Positions 17,178 through 26,527 of a stretch of 58,612 bases of DNA are shown in pieces. The translations under genes were made by a program, and so were the position numbers. Origin of the DNA: an uncultured Collinsella sp. GTDB lineage: Bacteria; Actinomycetota; Coriobacteriia; Coriobacteriales; Coriobacteriaceae. How positions within the stretch are numbered: the first letter of the stretch is position 1; each line of letters begins with the position of its first letter. The stretch spans positions 1 to 58,612 of the forward strand of contig CABUUD010000003.1 in the NCBI GenBank assembly GCA_902494585.1. Direction: 5' to 3'. The notes beneath the pieces are model-generated. The model searched no databases. It saw nothing but the letters and a program-made list of their open reading frames with translations, and had not been told where the DNA came from.

Positions 17178-17417
17178 TTACCCCTCGTTCTTCCATCCAA
17201 ACGGGTCGAGCACCCAAAAAATCAGATCGAGTACGCCGCCGGTCATCATGGCGCCGGCAAGGGCCATGCAAACGTGCAGAGAACTGGCACTTCGGAGCAC
17301 GTCGAATGGCCCCAGAACAGCCAGCAGCGCGACCGCTGCGCCGGCAAGGCACAACGCGAGGCACGGCCCCGCGTCCTTGACGCACTTCTTTGCGAGATGC
17401 TTGGTGTTATCGCTCAT
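17178..17417 (-). CDS. small membrane protein
   Basis: 79-aa protein with two hydrophobic segments (PCLALCLAGAAVALLAVLG and HVCMALAGAMMTGGVLDLIF), so probably a two-pass membrane protein. ATG 17417 has AAGGAG about 10 bases upstream. It lies 40 bases ahead of the phosphoesterase pair and could be co-transcribed with it. No family recognised. Confidence 0.6.
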   Translation of the reverse strand: MSDNTKHLAKKCVKDAGPCLALCLAGAAVALLAVLGPFDVLRSASSLHVCMALAGAMMTGGVLDLIFWVLDPFGWKNEG

Positions 17418-17570
17418 TGGTATCGAACTCCTTAGAGGATCGTTGTTTGGGTACATGCCGCCGCGGCAGAGCAGGGCGGCAGGGTAAGTGTCCCATGCCG
17501 TGCGGACACGTTTTTAAACCCATGTATCCGCAGGGACCCATGTCCTTGCAGAACACCCCCGAAGAATCGT

Positions 17571-17927
17571 CTAAGCCGCTGGCGGGCAACATACTGAACA
17601 GGGGGTCTTTCCTCGTTTGAGCGCGGTCGCCAGTGGCACGCTTGTTCTAATGGCATTTTGAGGAAGGTTTTTGCATCCCCCAGAACGGTGATAAATCTTG
17701 CCGTTCTTGATGACGATCACCTTGGTTTTTGAAGCAGCCACGCTGCGGGACTTGATGGGCGCATCCGCCTTTTGACGAGCCGGTGCCGTTTTCCGAGGCC
17801 AGCCTCTCGGAAAATCAGAATCGCAGAATCGATTGATGTAGCTGTCGAAACATCCATCGAACAGCAGCCCCGTTGCCAAGCCCGCCATGAACCCACAGGC
17901 AATCGCGGCCTCTCCTCTAATTTGCAT
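17571..17927 (-). CDS. small exported protein with Cys-rich YHxxxxC / CxxC tail
   Basis: 118-aa protein. A hydrophobic N-terminus (AIACGFMAGLATGLLFDG) looks like a signal anchor. After a basic linker the C-terminus reads KIYHRSGGCKNL and then ALKRGKTPCSVCCP; the pattern YH-x4-C ... A-x2-x-G-x-x-PC-x2-C occurs at the ends of many secreted bacterial proteins and probably binds a metal. GGAGG sits 6 bases before the ATG. No partner gene is evident; it is divergent from nothing and lies downstream of the large surface protein's terminator. Confidence 0.7.
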   Translation of the reverse strand: MQIRGEAAIACGFMAGLATGLLFDGCFDSYINRFCDSDFPRGWPRKTAPARQKADAPIKSRSVAASKTKVIVIKNGKIYHRSGGCKNLPQNAIRTSVPLATALKRGKTPCSVCCPPAA

Positions 17928-17960
17928 ATGTCCCTCCTTAATTAATCTTGAAGATAAAAG

Positions 17961-18001
17961 CGGCGCGCGCCGCAGGACCCATGCCCTTGCGGCGCGCGCC
18001 G
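17961..18001 (-). terminator. terminator of the surface-protein gene
   Basis: Perfect 14-bp GC-only stem (CGGCGCGCGCCGCA and complement) with a 13-nt loop, followed on the minus strand by CTTTTATCTT. Each arm is itself almost palindromic (GGCGCGCGCC). Confidence 0.85.
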
Positions 18002-18025
18002 AAAATGATCCGCTTTCCTCCGTCC

Positions 18026-21000
18026 CTAACGGATCAGCTGGCGGCGCTTGTCGGACAGGAAGACGCCGGCGGCAACCAGGACCGTGCCTCCAATTACGAA
18101 CGTCTCGCCCAGCAGGTTGGACACGTCGCCCGTGGCGGACATCGTCGTCTGCTGCGTGGTGGCCTCGGACGCCGAGGTCATGTGCTTGGCCTGGTACGCC
18201 ACCTGCGTCGCAGGCTGAGTCTGCTCGCCATTCCCGCGCTCGGCGGCCTCTTGGCGAGCGATCTCGGCGTTGAGCTCGACAATAGCCTGGTCGAGCTCGG
18301 CCTTGGCGGCGGTATAGTTGGCAAGCGCCTCCAAGTAGGCAGGTGCCACAGCATCCGTCGCAGCAACGGCAGCGTCGAGCTCAATCTTGGCAGCTGCGGC
18401 GCGCTCGGCGGCATCGTGGGCTGCAGCGATCTTAGCGTTGAGCGCCTCATCCGCATCGTTGGCACGGCCGCTAGCGATGGCGTCGGCAAGGTTGATCCTG
18501 CGCAGGCGGGCAACCGCGGCGGCAGAAGCATCGCGATCAGCGGTCGCATCCGTTACGGCGTCGTCCGCCGCAGTCACGCCAGACTCGGCATCGGTCTTCG
18601 CCGAAGCCGCTGCCTCAACAGCAGCATCGGCAGCGGCCTTGTCCTCCGTCGCCTGAGCAAGCGCCGCGGCGGCATCATGTAGCTGAGCCGCACGAGCAGC
18701 AGCCGCGACGGATGCGGCCTGAGCCGCGGTCACAGCCGTGCCGGCACCGCTCGCAGCAGCCTGGGCGGCAACAAGCTCGGCCTGGGCAGCAGCGACGTCG
18801 GCATCTGCCTGGCCTGCCGCACCCTGCGCGGCATTCACTGCAGCCTGCGCGTCAGCCTGAACGGCACGCGCCCCCTCGAGCACCGCCGAGGCCGCATCAA
18901 ATGCACGCTGAGCAGCGGCAACGTCGGCAGAGTACGCAGCCAGCTCGTCCTGGGCGGCAGCAAGCGCGCTCTCCTTGTCGCCAACGCCGGCGCGAGCGGC
19001 ATCCAGCGCACGCCGGGCAGCGGCAGCCTTGCCCTTGGCGACATCGAGTTCATCAGACTTGGCAGTCACGACACTCTGCGCCGCGGTAACCGCAGCGCTG
19101 GCAGCGTCCACGTCGGCGCGGGCATCAGCCACGGCACGCGCAGCGGCCTCAGCCGCGGCCTGCTTCTCCCCCACGGCAGCCTGGGCATCCGAGGCCCCAG
19201 CGGCAGCAGCGTCAACATCGGCGGCAGCAGCATCGACTTGAGCCTGCCTTGCAGCGGCGGCCTGCGACGCGGCGCTCACCTTGCCGCCAGCCTGCGCAGC
19301 CGCGCCCTGAGCGGCAGAAAGCTCCTGACGAGCCGCGTCCACGCCCTGCCCAGGATTTGCCAACGAGTCACACCACGCATTAAGCGCAGCCTCGTATTCG
19401 GCAACCGTCATCGGATTGGCGGCATTCGTGTACCATCCTCCAGACATAGAGAACGTCTGCGCCTGCGTAAGCCAACGGTTCATCGTCCCGCGCGTGCAAA
19501 CCCCCATACCCGTTACGGTGTAATCGGGATCGATCACATTCATGTAGTGACCGACTGTATGCACGCTCCCGCCATGCGCAGCCACGTAGCGATCGATTTC
19601 GTCGCCATGCTGCTCGTAGAAATCAAAAGCAGCCTTTCCCGTAAGGCCCGTCGCTCCCAGCGTAGCCGCAGCGCGGTCAAAGACGGCCTTCTCCTGATCG
19701 ACCCACTGGATGAACGGGTCGCTTCCGTAGTTCCACGCCACGTTTTCGCCCACGTTGAACTGCATGGCGTGCGCAGTCTTGGTATCGGAGAAATTCGCAT
19801 CGGCAATCGCGGTCGCCATCATGGCATACGTCACCTTGAGCTCACCCAGGCCAACGCTCGCACGATACTTGTTGCACGCCTTGAGCCACACAATCGCTTG
19901 CTTCATGTTGGTCAGACTCGTCGCGTCAACCTCCTCGCCCACCTTGGTGAGGCTGGCATATTTGCAGTTGAGAATCAGGTCCGCCGCATCGTCGGCACCC
20001 ACGCTCTTAAAGAACGCAATGGCGCCCTGGCGGTAGTTTTCCGCCGAGGCGTTCGCCGTAGCCTGAGCGGCGTCGAGCTTGGCCTGCGCTTGAGCTACAG
20101 CCTGATCGGCCTGCTGCTTTTGAGCCTTTGCCTGGTCGAGCGCCTTGTCGGCAGCGTTCTTCTCGTCCTTAGCGGCCGAGAGCTTGGCCTGAGCGTCGGC
20201 CAGCGCCGCAAGCGCATTGGCATGCTCGGCCTTAGCCTGATCGACGGCGGCGTCTGCCGCGGTCGCAGCAGCCGTGGCAGCGTCCAACTTGGACTGCGCG
20301 TCAGCCGCAGCCTGCTGCTGGACGGCGAGCGCCTGCTGAGCAGCCTGCACCTCACCCTCGGCAGTGGTCACTTCCTGCGAGGCAGCAGCGAGTTCGCCCT
20401 CGCGCTGCGCCTGGACCGACTTGGCGGCGTCCAGCGCGGCAGCGGCGGCGTCCACCTTGGCCTTGGCAGCCTCGTACTCCGGGCCCGCGGCACCCTGCTC
20501 GGCACGGTCGAGATCGGCCTTGGCGGCGTCATAGCTCGCCTGAGCGGCATTCACATCCTTATCGGCCGCATCCTTTGCCTGCTGAGCTGCCGAAAGCTTG
20601 CCTTGCGCGTCCTGCTGTTTGGCCGCGGCGGCATCAACGCCAGCCTGGGCATTCGAAAGCCTGACCTGCGCGTCGGCGGCCTGCTGCTTTGCCTGCTCCA
20701 GCTCGCTCGCGGCCTGCTCGGCAGCGGCCTGAGCCGCGGCAACAGCCTCGGGCGTGGCATCGGCAGCAGCGGCCTGCGCGGACTTGAGCGCAGCCTGGGC
20801 ATCGTCGGCGGTCTTCTGGGCAGCGGTCAGGGCTTCACCCTTGTCCGTCAGATCCCTCTTTGCGGCATCGAGTGCAGCTTGAGCGTCCTCGAGCGCCTTC
20901 ACGTCCGCATCGGCCTTGTCCTGCGCGGCACCCATCTGCTGCTCCAGCTCGGCCGAAGCTGCAGAAGCGGCAGCGTCGCTTGTGCCACGGGCCGCATCGT

Positions 21001-21376
21001 AGGCGCTCTGAGCCTGCTGCTGGTTGGCAGCGGCGGCGTCGTAAGGAGCGGCGGCCGCATCCAAATCGGCCTTGGCAGCAGCGGCCTTAGCGCGAGCCGC
21101 ATCGACCGCAGCCTGCAGGTTGGCGACCTTCTGCACCGCTGACACCGTGCCCGCGCCAGCGCTAGCAGCAGCCGCGCTCGTCAACGGAGACAGCACCGCA
21201 GCCGGCTTCGCAGTAGCGTCGGCACCGTTCGCACCCTGCGCCACCGCAGTCAGCGGAGACAGCAGCGACCCGCCCGTCATGGCGATCGTTGCCGCAGCAA
21301 CTGTCGCCATACGCCCGGCGGCCTTCGCCTTACCCGCAGCGCCGCCATTGATGTTCTTGTTCACGTTCTTGCTCAT
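18026..21376 (-). CDS. large coiled-coil surface protein with CAP domain
   Basis: 1116-aa, very Ala-rich cell-surface protein. An N-terminal signal region (MATVAAATIAMTGGSLLSPL) is followed by a long Ala/Gln/Lys/Asp helical coiled coil (about residues 60-460), a CAP/SCP domain (about 470-690; GENVAWNYGSDPFIQW, HTVGHYMNVIDPDYT, GMGVCTRG) and a second long coiled coil. The end carries SATGD, a hydrophobic stretch (FVIGGTVLVAAGVFL) and SDKRRQ, the layout of a sortase signal but without the canonical LPxTG. ATG 21376 has GGAAGGA upstream. CAP domains bind lipids or glycans or act on hosts in other bacteria; the role here is open. The gene has its own terminator. Confidence 0.88.
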   Translation of the reverse strand: MSKNVNKNINGGAAGKAKAAGRMATVAAATIAMTGGSLLSPLTAVAQGANGADATAKPAAVLSPLTSAAAASAGAGTVSAVQKVANLQAAVDAARAKAAAAKADLDAAAAPYDAAAANQQQAQSAYDAARGTSDAAASAASAELEQQMGAAQDKADADVKALEDAQAALDAAKRDLTDKGEALTAAQKTADDAQAALKSAQAAAADATPEAVAAAQAAAEQAASELEQAKQQAADAQVRLSNAQAGVDAAAAKQQDAQGKLSAAQQAKDAADKDVNAAQASYDAAKADLDRAEQGAAGPEYEAAKAKVDAAAAALDAAKSVQAQREGELAAASQEVTTAEGEVQAAQQALAVQQQAAADAQSKLDAATAAATAADAAVDQAKAEHANALAALADAQAKLSAAKDEKNAADKALDQAKAQKQQADQAVAQAQAKLDAAQATANASAENYRQGAIAFFKSVGADDAADLILNCKYASLTKVGEEVDATSLTNMKQAIVWLKACNKYRASVGLGELKVTYAMMATAIADANFSDTKTAHAMQFNVGENVAWNYGSDPFIQWVDQEKAVFDRAAATLGATGLTGKAAFDFYEQHGDEIDRYVAAHGGSVHTVGHYMNVIDPDYTVTGMGVCTRGTMNRWLTQAQTFSMSGGWYTNAANPMTVAEYEAALNAWCDSLANPGQGVDAARQELSAAQGAAAQAGGKVSAASQAAAARQAQVDAAAADVDAAAAGASDAQAAVGEKQAAAEAAARAVADARADVDAASAAVTAAQSVVTAKSDELDVAKGKAAAARRALDAARAGVGDKESALAAAQDELAAYSADVAAAQRAFDAASAVLEGARAVQADAQAAVNAAQGAAGQADADVAAAQAELVAAQAAASGAGTAVTAAQAASVAAAARAAQLHDAAAALAQATEDKAAADAAVEAAASAKTDAESGVTAADDAVTDATADRDASAAAVARLRRINLADAIASGRANDADEALNAKIAAAHDAAERAAAAKIELDAAVAATDAVAPAYLEALANYTAAKAELDQAIVELNAEIARQEAAERGNGEQTQPATQVAYQAKHMTSASEATTQQTTMSATGDVSNLLGETFVIGGTVLVAAGVFLSDKRRQLIR

Positions 21377-21495
21377 TGCCGATTCCTTCCCACGATGAGC
21401 TGATGTTTGACACATAATCGATCCAATATGCCCCGCTAAAAAGAGGTGATAACGGGGTAATTAAATCGGAGGAGTTGGAGACAAGCCCACATCCA

Positions 21496-21690
21496 TCAGC
21501 GGATGCCGAGCTCATACTCCCGCTCGCGCTCAATATCATTCAGGTACTCATAATCTTCGGAGCTAAGCTCTAGATCATCTTAAGCGAACATGTAGTTCTC
21601 GGCCTTAGAACCAATACTGCAACCGTAGATGGTATTGAGATCGATATGGTCGGTATTGTCGTTGTAAAGGGGGAAAATTCTGCTGGTCAT
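21496..21690 (-). pseudogene. small acidic ORF with in-frame stop
   Basis: From ATG 21690 (GAGAGG about 9 bases upstream) a frame of 36 codons (MTSRIFPLYNDNTDHIDLNT...) reaches TAA at 21582-21580, then continues in the same frame for 27 more sense codons (DDLELSSEDYEYLNDIERER...) to TGA at 21498-21496. The composition is uniform across the stop, suggesting one 64-codon gene broken by a nonsense change, or a genuine 36-residue peptide. Nothing else is seen in the 21377-21843 gap. No family recognised. Confidence 0.45.
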
Positions 21691-21843
21691 GCTCAAGTAC
21701 CTCTCAACATAAACTGAAAACTCGTTTGCTTGGTCTCTTTTTGAGACCCCATCTGATGTGCTATGGCTGCAGTATATGTTCTCCCCTTTTACAATGCAAG
21801 CGTAATTTCAAAAAGTTCTAGGAGCGATAATTGCGCAACACCA

Positions 21844-23739
21844 TCACTTGTCGCCACCGCCATCCTCTACCGCGCCCTCACGCGCAGCGCACTCGTTGAG
21901 ATACTTGACCGGAATCGGCCACACGGACGGAGCCTTATAGCGCGAAAGGCCTATGTTGGCCAGCTGAACCAACAACTCAGACAAATCATCGCCGTCGAGT
22001 ACCTCAATCGAACGCACGTGAATCGCAGTCGCCATATCCTCCTGGGTGCCGTTGTTGACGCCCACAAAATAGCAAGTCTTGCCCGCACGCTCGAACGTTC
22101 CAATGCCGTAATAAGGCGAGTTGTAGCTCTCGAAAATCTCTTTCTTACGCCCTGCTTTGCCTGTGAGCTGATGCTCACCCACCAGGGCCATAAAGTTATT
22201 GGAAAACGTCGTCAGTCCCGTATCCCGCACGCGCGCAAGCATAGACTGCCCGTCCGCATGCACGTCAAAGACATAGGCGCCCTTATCGAGTTTGCCGTCC
22301 GCGGTCAGCAGATCGAGCTCCATCTCGTCCTCGGGACCATCCTCTGCCGAATGTGAGGCATAGCGCATGCCCCCATCCGCGCCAATCGCCAACGTAGCGA
22401 TACGCGAATCCAGCTCAATCTTGTCCTTTGTTTTATGCGGCACATCGACCAAGCCACACACCGTCACCGACTCAATATCCAAAGCATCAAGATCAAACGC
22501 CGTCACCCGCTCGTCGACAACATCCTGCTTTACCAGCAGTTCTTTGAGCATGGCGCCCAGGATCGCCTCTTGCGCATTGCGATCCTTTTGCTTTGGCGCC
22601 ACCTTAAACAGTGGCTCGCACACATCCGGTGTCACGTGCTGTTCCACCACGCCAGCATGTAAGGCATAGCCGTCGTCCTCAGCAACCTCATTGGGCACAA
22701 CGACAAGGTTCAGCGCCCGCGAATCCACGGCCCTTCCGCCATACGTTGCGCGAACGCCCCACGAGGAATCGTTAAGTCGATCGGCCAGCTGGCGCGCCAC
22801 TTCGGCAAGCCCATTGCGCGCAAACGACACCACGATTCGCTGCCCCGCCATGCGCTCCGCAACCACGCGCGCGTACTCATCACCCTTGAGCACCTCGTAG
22901 AAACTCTTACGCGGGTATTCCATGAGCGTCACCCGGGCGAAGTCGCTGTAACGGCGTTCGAGAATCTGCAGCTCTCGATACAAAATGCCCTTCTTGGTAT
23001 AGGCGACCTTGTCCGCCTGGGCCGAGAACGTCAGATCACGGGGCTTGGACGGCTTGTCGCCCTTGGCTCGGCGCAGGATGTACTCGTCTTTTTGTTCGTG
23101 GGCAAGCACCATCGTCGCCACGGGCGATAGCCTGTAGCCCACTTGGCTCTTAATCTTTTCGAGCTCTTTCTCGTCACCTTGTGCCCTGCCAATAAGCACA
23201 CGGCGCTTGGTAAACGTCCGAATCTTAAGATCAAAGGTGCAATCCTCATCGATAACGATTTCAACCGTTTCGATCTTGGCAGGTCCCCTTCCGTCGCTTT
23301 CGACAGCATCGCGGCGGGCACCCTTGGCGCTAATGACATACAGGTGCCCGGTGTCATTGGGAACTTCGTCCTCAATCCCCTCAAACTGAGAGCAGGAGTT
23401 GAACAGCAAGCGGAGCGCAACGTAATCGTCCAACTCGTTCCAATTAGTTTTAATCGGAACTATCTGCTCCTGATAAAGCGAGGCATTAAGGTCGCCCGTC
23501 TGCACGCCCGCTTTGACCATCAGAAAGACGCGGTTGTCTGCAAGCTGCGTGAGCGCGACGACCTTGCCCGTCTGGCACACATCGGCCATAAAGTTCGCCA
23601 CGGCATGCTTGCCCGCATCGCCGACGTTGCACCAAAAGACCGAGTAGCGCTCCTCGGCAGCAGCGGCATCGAGCTGCAACACGAGCTCTGATACGGCGAT
23701 GTCTCCCAAACCGCACGGCTGGTTATGCTTCGATTGCAC
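21844..23739 (-). CDS. PIWI/Argonaute-like protein (pPIWI-RE or DdmE type)
   Basis: 631-aa protein, probably the nucleic-acid-guided or DNA-recognising subunit of a defence module. A Rossmann-like MID region (QRIVVSFARNGLAEVARQLA, ALNLVVVPNEVAEDDGYALH, about 300-370) precedes an RNase H-like PIWI region (RIATLAIGADGGMRY, 446-460; GKTCYFVGVNNGT, 553-565). The end has an R-x-x-E pair (VRSIEVLDGDD, Arg576/Glu579) and SRYKAPSVWPIPVKYL, resembling the LPLP-type PIWI C-terminus. The usual Argonaute catalytic Asp set is not evident, so it may be cleavage-inactive. It starts with GTG, GGAGG 9 bases upstream, and overlaps the helicase-nuclease gene by 17 bases. Family placement is from motif reading only. 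Confidence 0.6.
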   Translation of the reverse strand: MQSKHNQPCGLGDIAVSELVLQLDAAAAEERYSVFWCNVGDAGKHAVANFMADVCQTGKVVALTQLADNRVFLMVKAGVQTGDLNASLYQEQIVPIKTNWNELDDYVALRLLFNSCSQFEGIEDEVPNDTGHLYVISAKGARRDAVESDGRGPAKIETVEIVIDEDCTFDLKIRTFTKRRVLIGRAQGDEKELEKIKSQVGYRLSPVATMVLAHEQKDEYILRRAKGDKPSKPRDLTFSAQADKVAYTKKGILYRELQILERRYSDFARVTLMEYPRKSFYEVLKGDEYARVVAERMAGQRIVVSFARNGLAEVARQLADRLNDSSWGVRATYGGRAVDSRALNLVVVPNEVAEDDGYALHAGVVEQHVTPDVCEPLFKVAPKQKDRNAQEAILGAMLKELLVKQDVVDERVTAFDLDALDIESVTVCGLVDVPHKTKDKIELDSRIATLAIGADGGMRYASHSAEDGPEDEMELDLLTADGKLDKGAYVFDVHADGQSMLARVRDTGLTTFSNNFMALVGEHQLTGKAGRKKEIFESYNSPYYGIGTFERAGKTCYFVGVNNGTQEDMATAIHVRSIEVLDGDDLSELLVQLANIGLSRYKAPSVWPIPVKYLNECAAREGAVEDGGGDK

Positions 23740-26494
23740 GGCCGATCGCCTCCATCATCTCCAAATTGATTGCACCGTCGGCGGCCATATAAGGAACGGA
23801 GAACACAGTCCCCTCAGCATCGAGTGCCTTGGGCACGCACTCAAGCGCTGCCTCATCAGCCAAAACGTTGACGATTAGCAGGCGTTTCGCCCCAACCTTT
23901 TGAGCCTTCGCCCTAAAGCGCTCGGCATCCGACGCCTCGCGACTGTCGCGAACATAAGCGATATAGGCACCGATGCGATAGTGCTTAAAATCGATCCATA
24001 CCCCGGTCGTGTTGCCAGCAGCATCGAGCACCTCAAAGTCGCCACCTGTCTCGGCGTGTGCCGCATCGCCACGCGTAAGCGAATAGCGGCCGTCGTAATA
24101 TGCCTCAAAGATTGCCCTTCCGGCAGATTCTCCCAGCTCACCCAGGTAGACCGCCTGGAACATATAGGGCGTCATGTGCGCCGTCGCCGCCGGCTGCAGC
24201 GTTGTGGGCACCCCGTCGCTCGACCAACGCTCACGCACTTCGCGAATTGACAGCAGCTCGGGTACGCGCGCCGCCGCCTGGCTCACCTGGCGAACCGTCG
24301 CGCCCTTTAAGCCCTCCTTGCAGTGGCAACGATCCTCCAGACGAGCAGCAATCTGCTCGACGGGCTCACCATCGTAGCTAGGGAATTCAAAGTGCGGCAC
24401 CTTGCATGCCCCGCCTTCTGCATAGGCATAGCCATTTGCAGCATGCGACATGCGCAGCGCGGTACTCCGGCGCTCTGGGTATTGCGCGAGATCTTCCCAC
24501 GGCAGGCAAAAATGATGCAGGTAAAAGTCGCGCTCGCCATCAAAAGCAGTGAGATCTTCGTCCCCGGCGTTTAGCGAGGTAACTTTCCACGCCAGCTTTT
24601 CGTGCTTTTGCTTGGCAAGGTTGTTCCTAAAGGCGGCAAGGTTCTGCTGCTTAACGGCAGCGTGTTCCTTGTTGTCCGTCATATGGTTGTTGGCAGCGGC
24701 GCAGGCACCAACCACCTGCTCAAGCTCGTAGCCCATCGGCAAATCATGCAAGAACGAAAAGTTGCAATCGTTCGCAATCTCGCGGTCGAGCAGCACCTGC
24801 ACGCAAGGCATCTTTACACTCGTGCGCATCAGGCGACCCACAGTCTGTGCCACAATGCGAGCGCCTTCGACCTGATAAGAGAGGGTGTCGCGCACCGGCA
24901 GGCTCTTATTAACGCCAGATAGAAGCATCCGTACGTTCCGGCGCTTTTGAGTAAACGGAACCTCGCCGCGCGCTACCAGTTCCTCCTGCTCCACCACGCC
25001 AAGTAGCGCCTGCTGGACAAACTTATTTGAGTTGATCTCCACTCCCCAGGTCAAACGACTTGTGGGCGACTCGATATATAAGAAATCAAGATCCATCTTG
25101 GGGCGACGGTCGGCATTTTCAAAGCCGCAATCGACCTGATGAACCATGTCGCACAGATTCTCCGGCACCTTGTATTTGAGATTCTTGGAAAAGCCACCGG
25201 CCGAAAGATTGATAAACATCAGGGTCGGCTGGCCCAGCTCGAGACGTTTTTGAGCGCCACGCCAACCTGCATCCCATTCCGCAGCGTTAAAGCACGGCAC
25301 CATGTCCTTGGCGGCCTCAAGCGATTTCTCGTACGACATCTCGGGGCACTTGATGTTTCTAATCACCAGCTCCGCGACAATCTCGCGCGCAAGATCCAGC
25401 GCCAGACTATTGAATTCGCCATGGTTTCCCATGTGGCGCGTGGTAAAAACGGCTCCCGCCCGTTGCTCGTTACGCGCCACACCACGGGCCCAAGTACTCA
25501 CGGCAACAAGCGTCTTGCTCAGGCGCTTCAGCTCAAACTCGATGCTCTTGGCGTCGCTCACGCCCACCCTGTCAGCAATCTTTAAGCGCAAGCGCACCGC
25601 AAGTCCCTCACTCACGCCAATCCCGTCAAAGAACCGCATCGCGCGCTCGTACACCTCGTCGGGCGACACAATGATGCCGCCAAAGGCGCCGCCTGCCAGC
25701 GCGACCATGCCGGCAATTTCCTTGGACTCATCCACCCAGGCAATATCGACGTCGTACTCCTTCGCAGCCTGTTTGTTAAACAGCTTAGTCTGTCGCACGA
25801 TTTCCTGGTTGAGCTCGCCAATCCAAGCGTCCTTGCGAACCACGCCATGAACCTCGTCAAGGTAATCGAGGTTGAAGTTTTTGACGGTCGGCGCACTCCA
25901 TGTTGCGCTCATGCACACGCAAGGCGCTTTGGCGGCAATGGAGGCAAGGTAGGCCTCGGGCATGCGCTCAATGCCGTGGCTGGTTAGGTACGTGGTAAAC
26001 ATGTGCTCGATGGTGGTTTCCATCACTAGATAATCGACACCACGCGCATACATCGAGTCGTCGGCGGCATCGATCTCGTCATTCTTGCGATCTTTAAAGA
26101 ACATCGCCAGCATCAACGAATCCCAAAAATACTTCTCGCTGGTCTGGTTGTTCCTAATGCCCAGGGCATCGATGATGTTCTTGCGCGAAAGGTCGTCCTT
26201 GTACGAAATGCTGCCGTAGTACAGCTTGTCCATAAGCGTGGCGCAACGGGCGAGATGACCCACCACCATCCTGACCAGACCGCGTGCACGACGCACCGCC
26301 TTGCTGACGGTTTGCTGCCCACTCCCTCCGCGAGTGATAATCATATTGCGAGTACCGCCCTCATTGAGTTTGAAGCGCAACGGATTCGCCGAGTTGTCGC
26401 CCACCGAAATATCGTCGCTGCCAAACAGATGTCGACCGGAGAGCTGCTCTTCTTTCGCCTCGTCAGACAGCGCAAAAGGCGGACGCAGTTTCAT
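23723..26494 (-). CDS. SF2 helicase C-terminal half fused to PD-(D/E)XK nuclease
   Basis: 923-aa protein. CVCMSATWSAP (193-201) is an SF2 motif III (SAT), and AQTVGRLMR (549-557) is motif VI (QxxGRxxR); no Walker A or DExx box is convincing in this polypeptide. The C-terminal domain has GGDFEVLD (817-824) and GVWIDFKHY (831-839): Asp819 and the Asp835-x-Lys837 core of a PD-(D/E)XK nuclease, with Glu797 as likely helix residue. The missing ATPase motifs are in the gene 33 bases upstream, so the two products likely form one split helicase-nuclease. The start has AAGGA unusually close to the ATG. It is partner of the overlapping PIWI-like gene; type III restriction Res was considered but no Mod gene is present. 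Confidence 0.65.
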   Translation of the reverse strand: MKLRPPFALSDEAKEEQLSGRHLFGSDDISVGDNSANPLRFKLNEGGTRNMIITRGGSGQQTVSKAVRRARGLVRMVVGHLARCATLMDKLYYGSISYKDDLSRKNIIDALGIRNNQTSEKYFWDSLMLAMFFKDRKNDEIDAADDSMYARGVDYLVMETTIEHMFTTYLTSHGIERMPEAYLASIAAKAPCVCMSATWSAPTVKNFNLDYLDEVHGVVRKDAWIGELNQEIVRQTKLFNKQAAKEYDVDIAWVDESKEIAGMVALAGGAFGGIIVSPDEVYERAMRFFDGIGVSEGLAVRLRLKIADRVGVSDAKSIEFELKRLSKTLVAVSTWARGVARNEQRAGAVFTTRHMGNHGEFNSLALDLAREIVAELVIRNIKCPEMSYEKSLEAAKDMVPCFNAAEWDAGWRGAQKRLELGQPTLMFINLSAGGFSKNLKYKVPENLCDMVHQVDCGFENADRRPKMDLDFLYIESPTSRLTWGVEINSNKFVQQALLGVVEQEELVARGEVPFTQKRRNVRMLLSGVNKSLPVRDTLSYQVEGARIVAQTVGRLMRTSVKMPCVQVLLDREIANDCNFSFLHDLPMGYELEQVVGACAAANNHMTDNKEHAAVKQQNLAAFRNNLAKQKHEKLAWKVTSLNAGDEDLTAFDGERDFYLHHFCLPWEDLAQYPERRSTALRMSHAANGYAYAEGGACKVPHFEFPSYDGEPVEQIAARLEDRCHCKEGLKGATVRQVSQAAARVPELLSIREVRERWSSDGVPTTLQPAATAHMTPYMFQAVYLGELGESAGRAIFEAYYDGRYSLTRGDAAHAETGGDFEVLDAAGNTTGVWIDFKHYRIGAYIAYVRDSREASDAERFRAKAQKVGAKRLLIVNVLADEAALECVPKALDAEGTVFSVPYMAADGAINLEMMEAIGRAIEA

Positions 26495-26527
26495 GTCCTT
26501 AATACAAGAGGCGAGTGCCTTTTGAAT

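Noticed and set aside
19238..21142. Plus-strand frame of 634 aa opposite the surface protein
   Set aside because: Antisense shadow of the Ala-rich coiled coil (Ala codons read as Arg/Gly/Ser); composition is artefactual.
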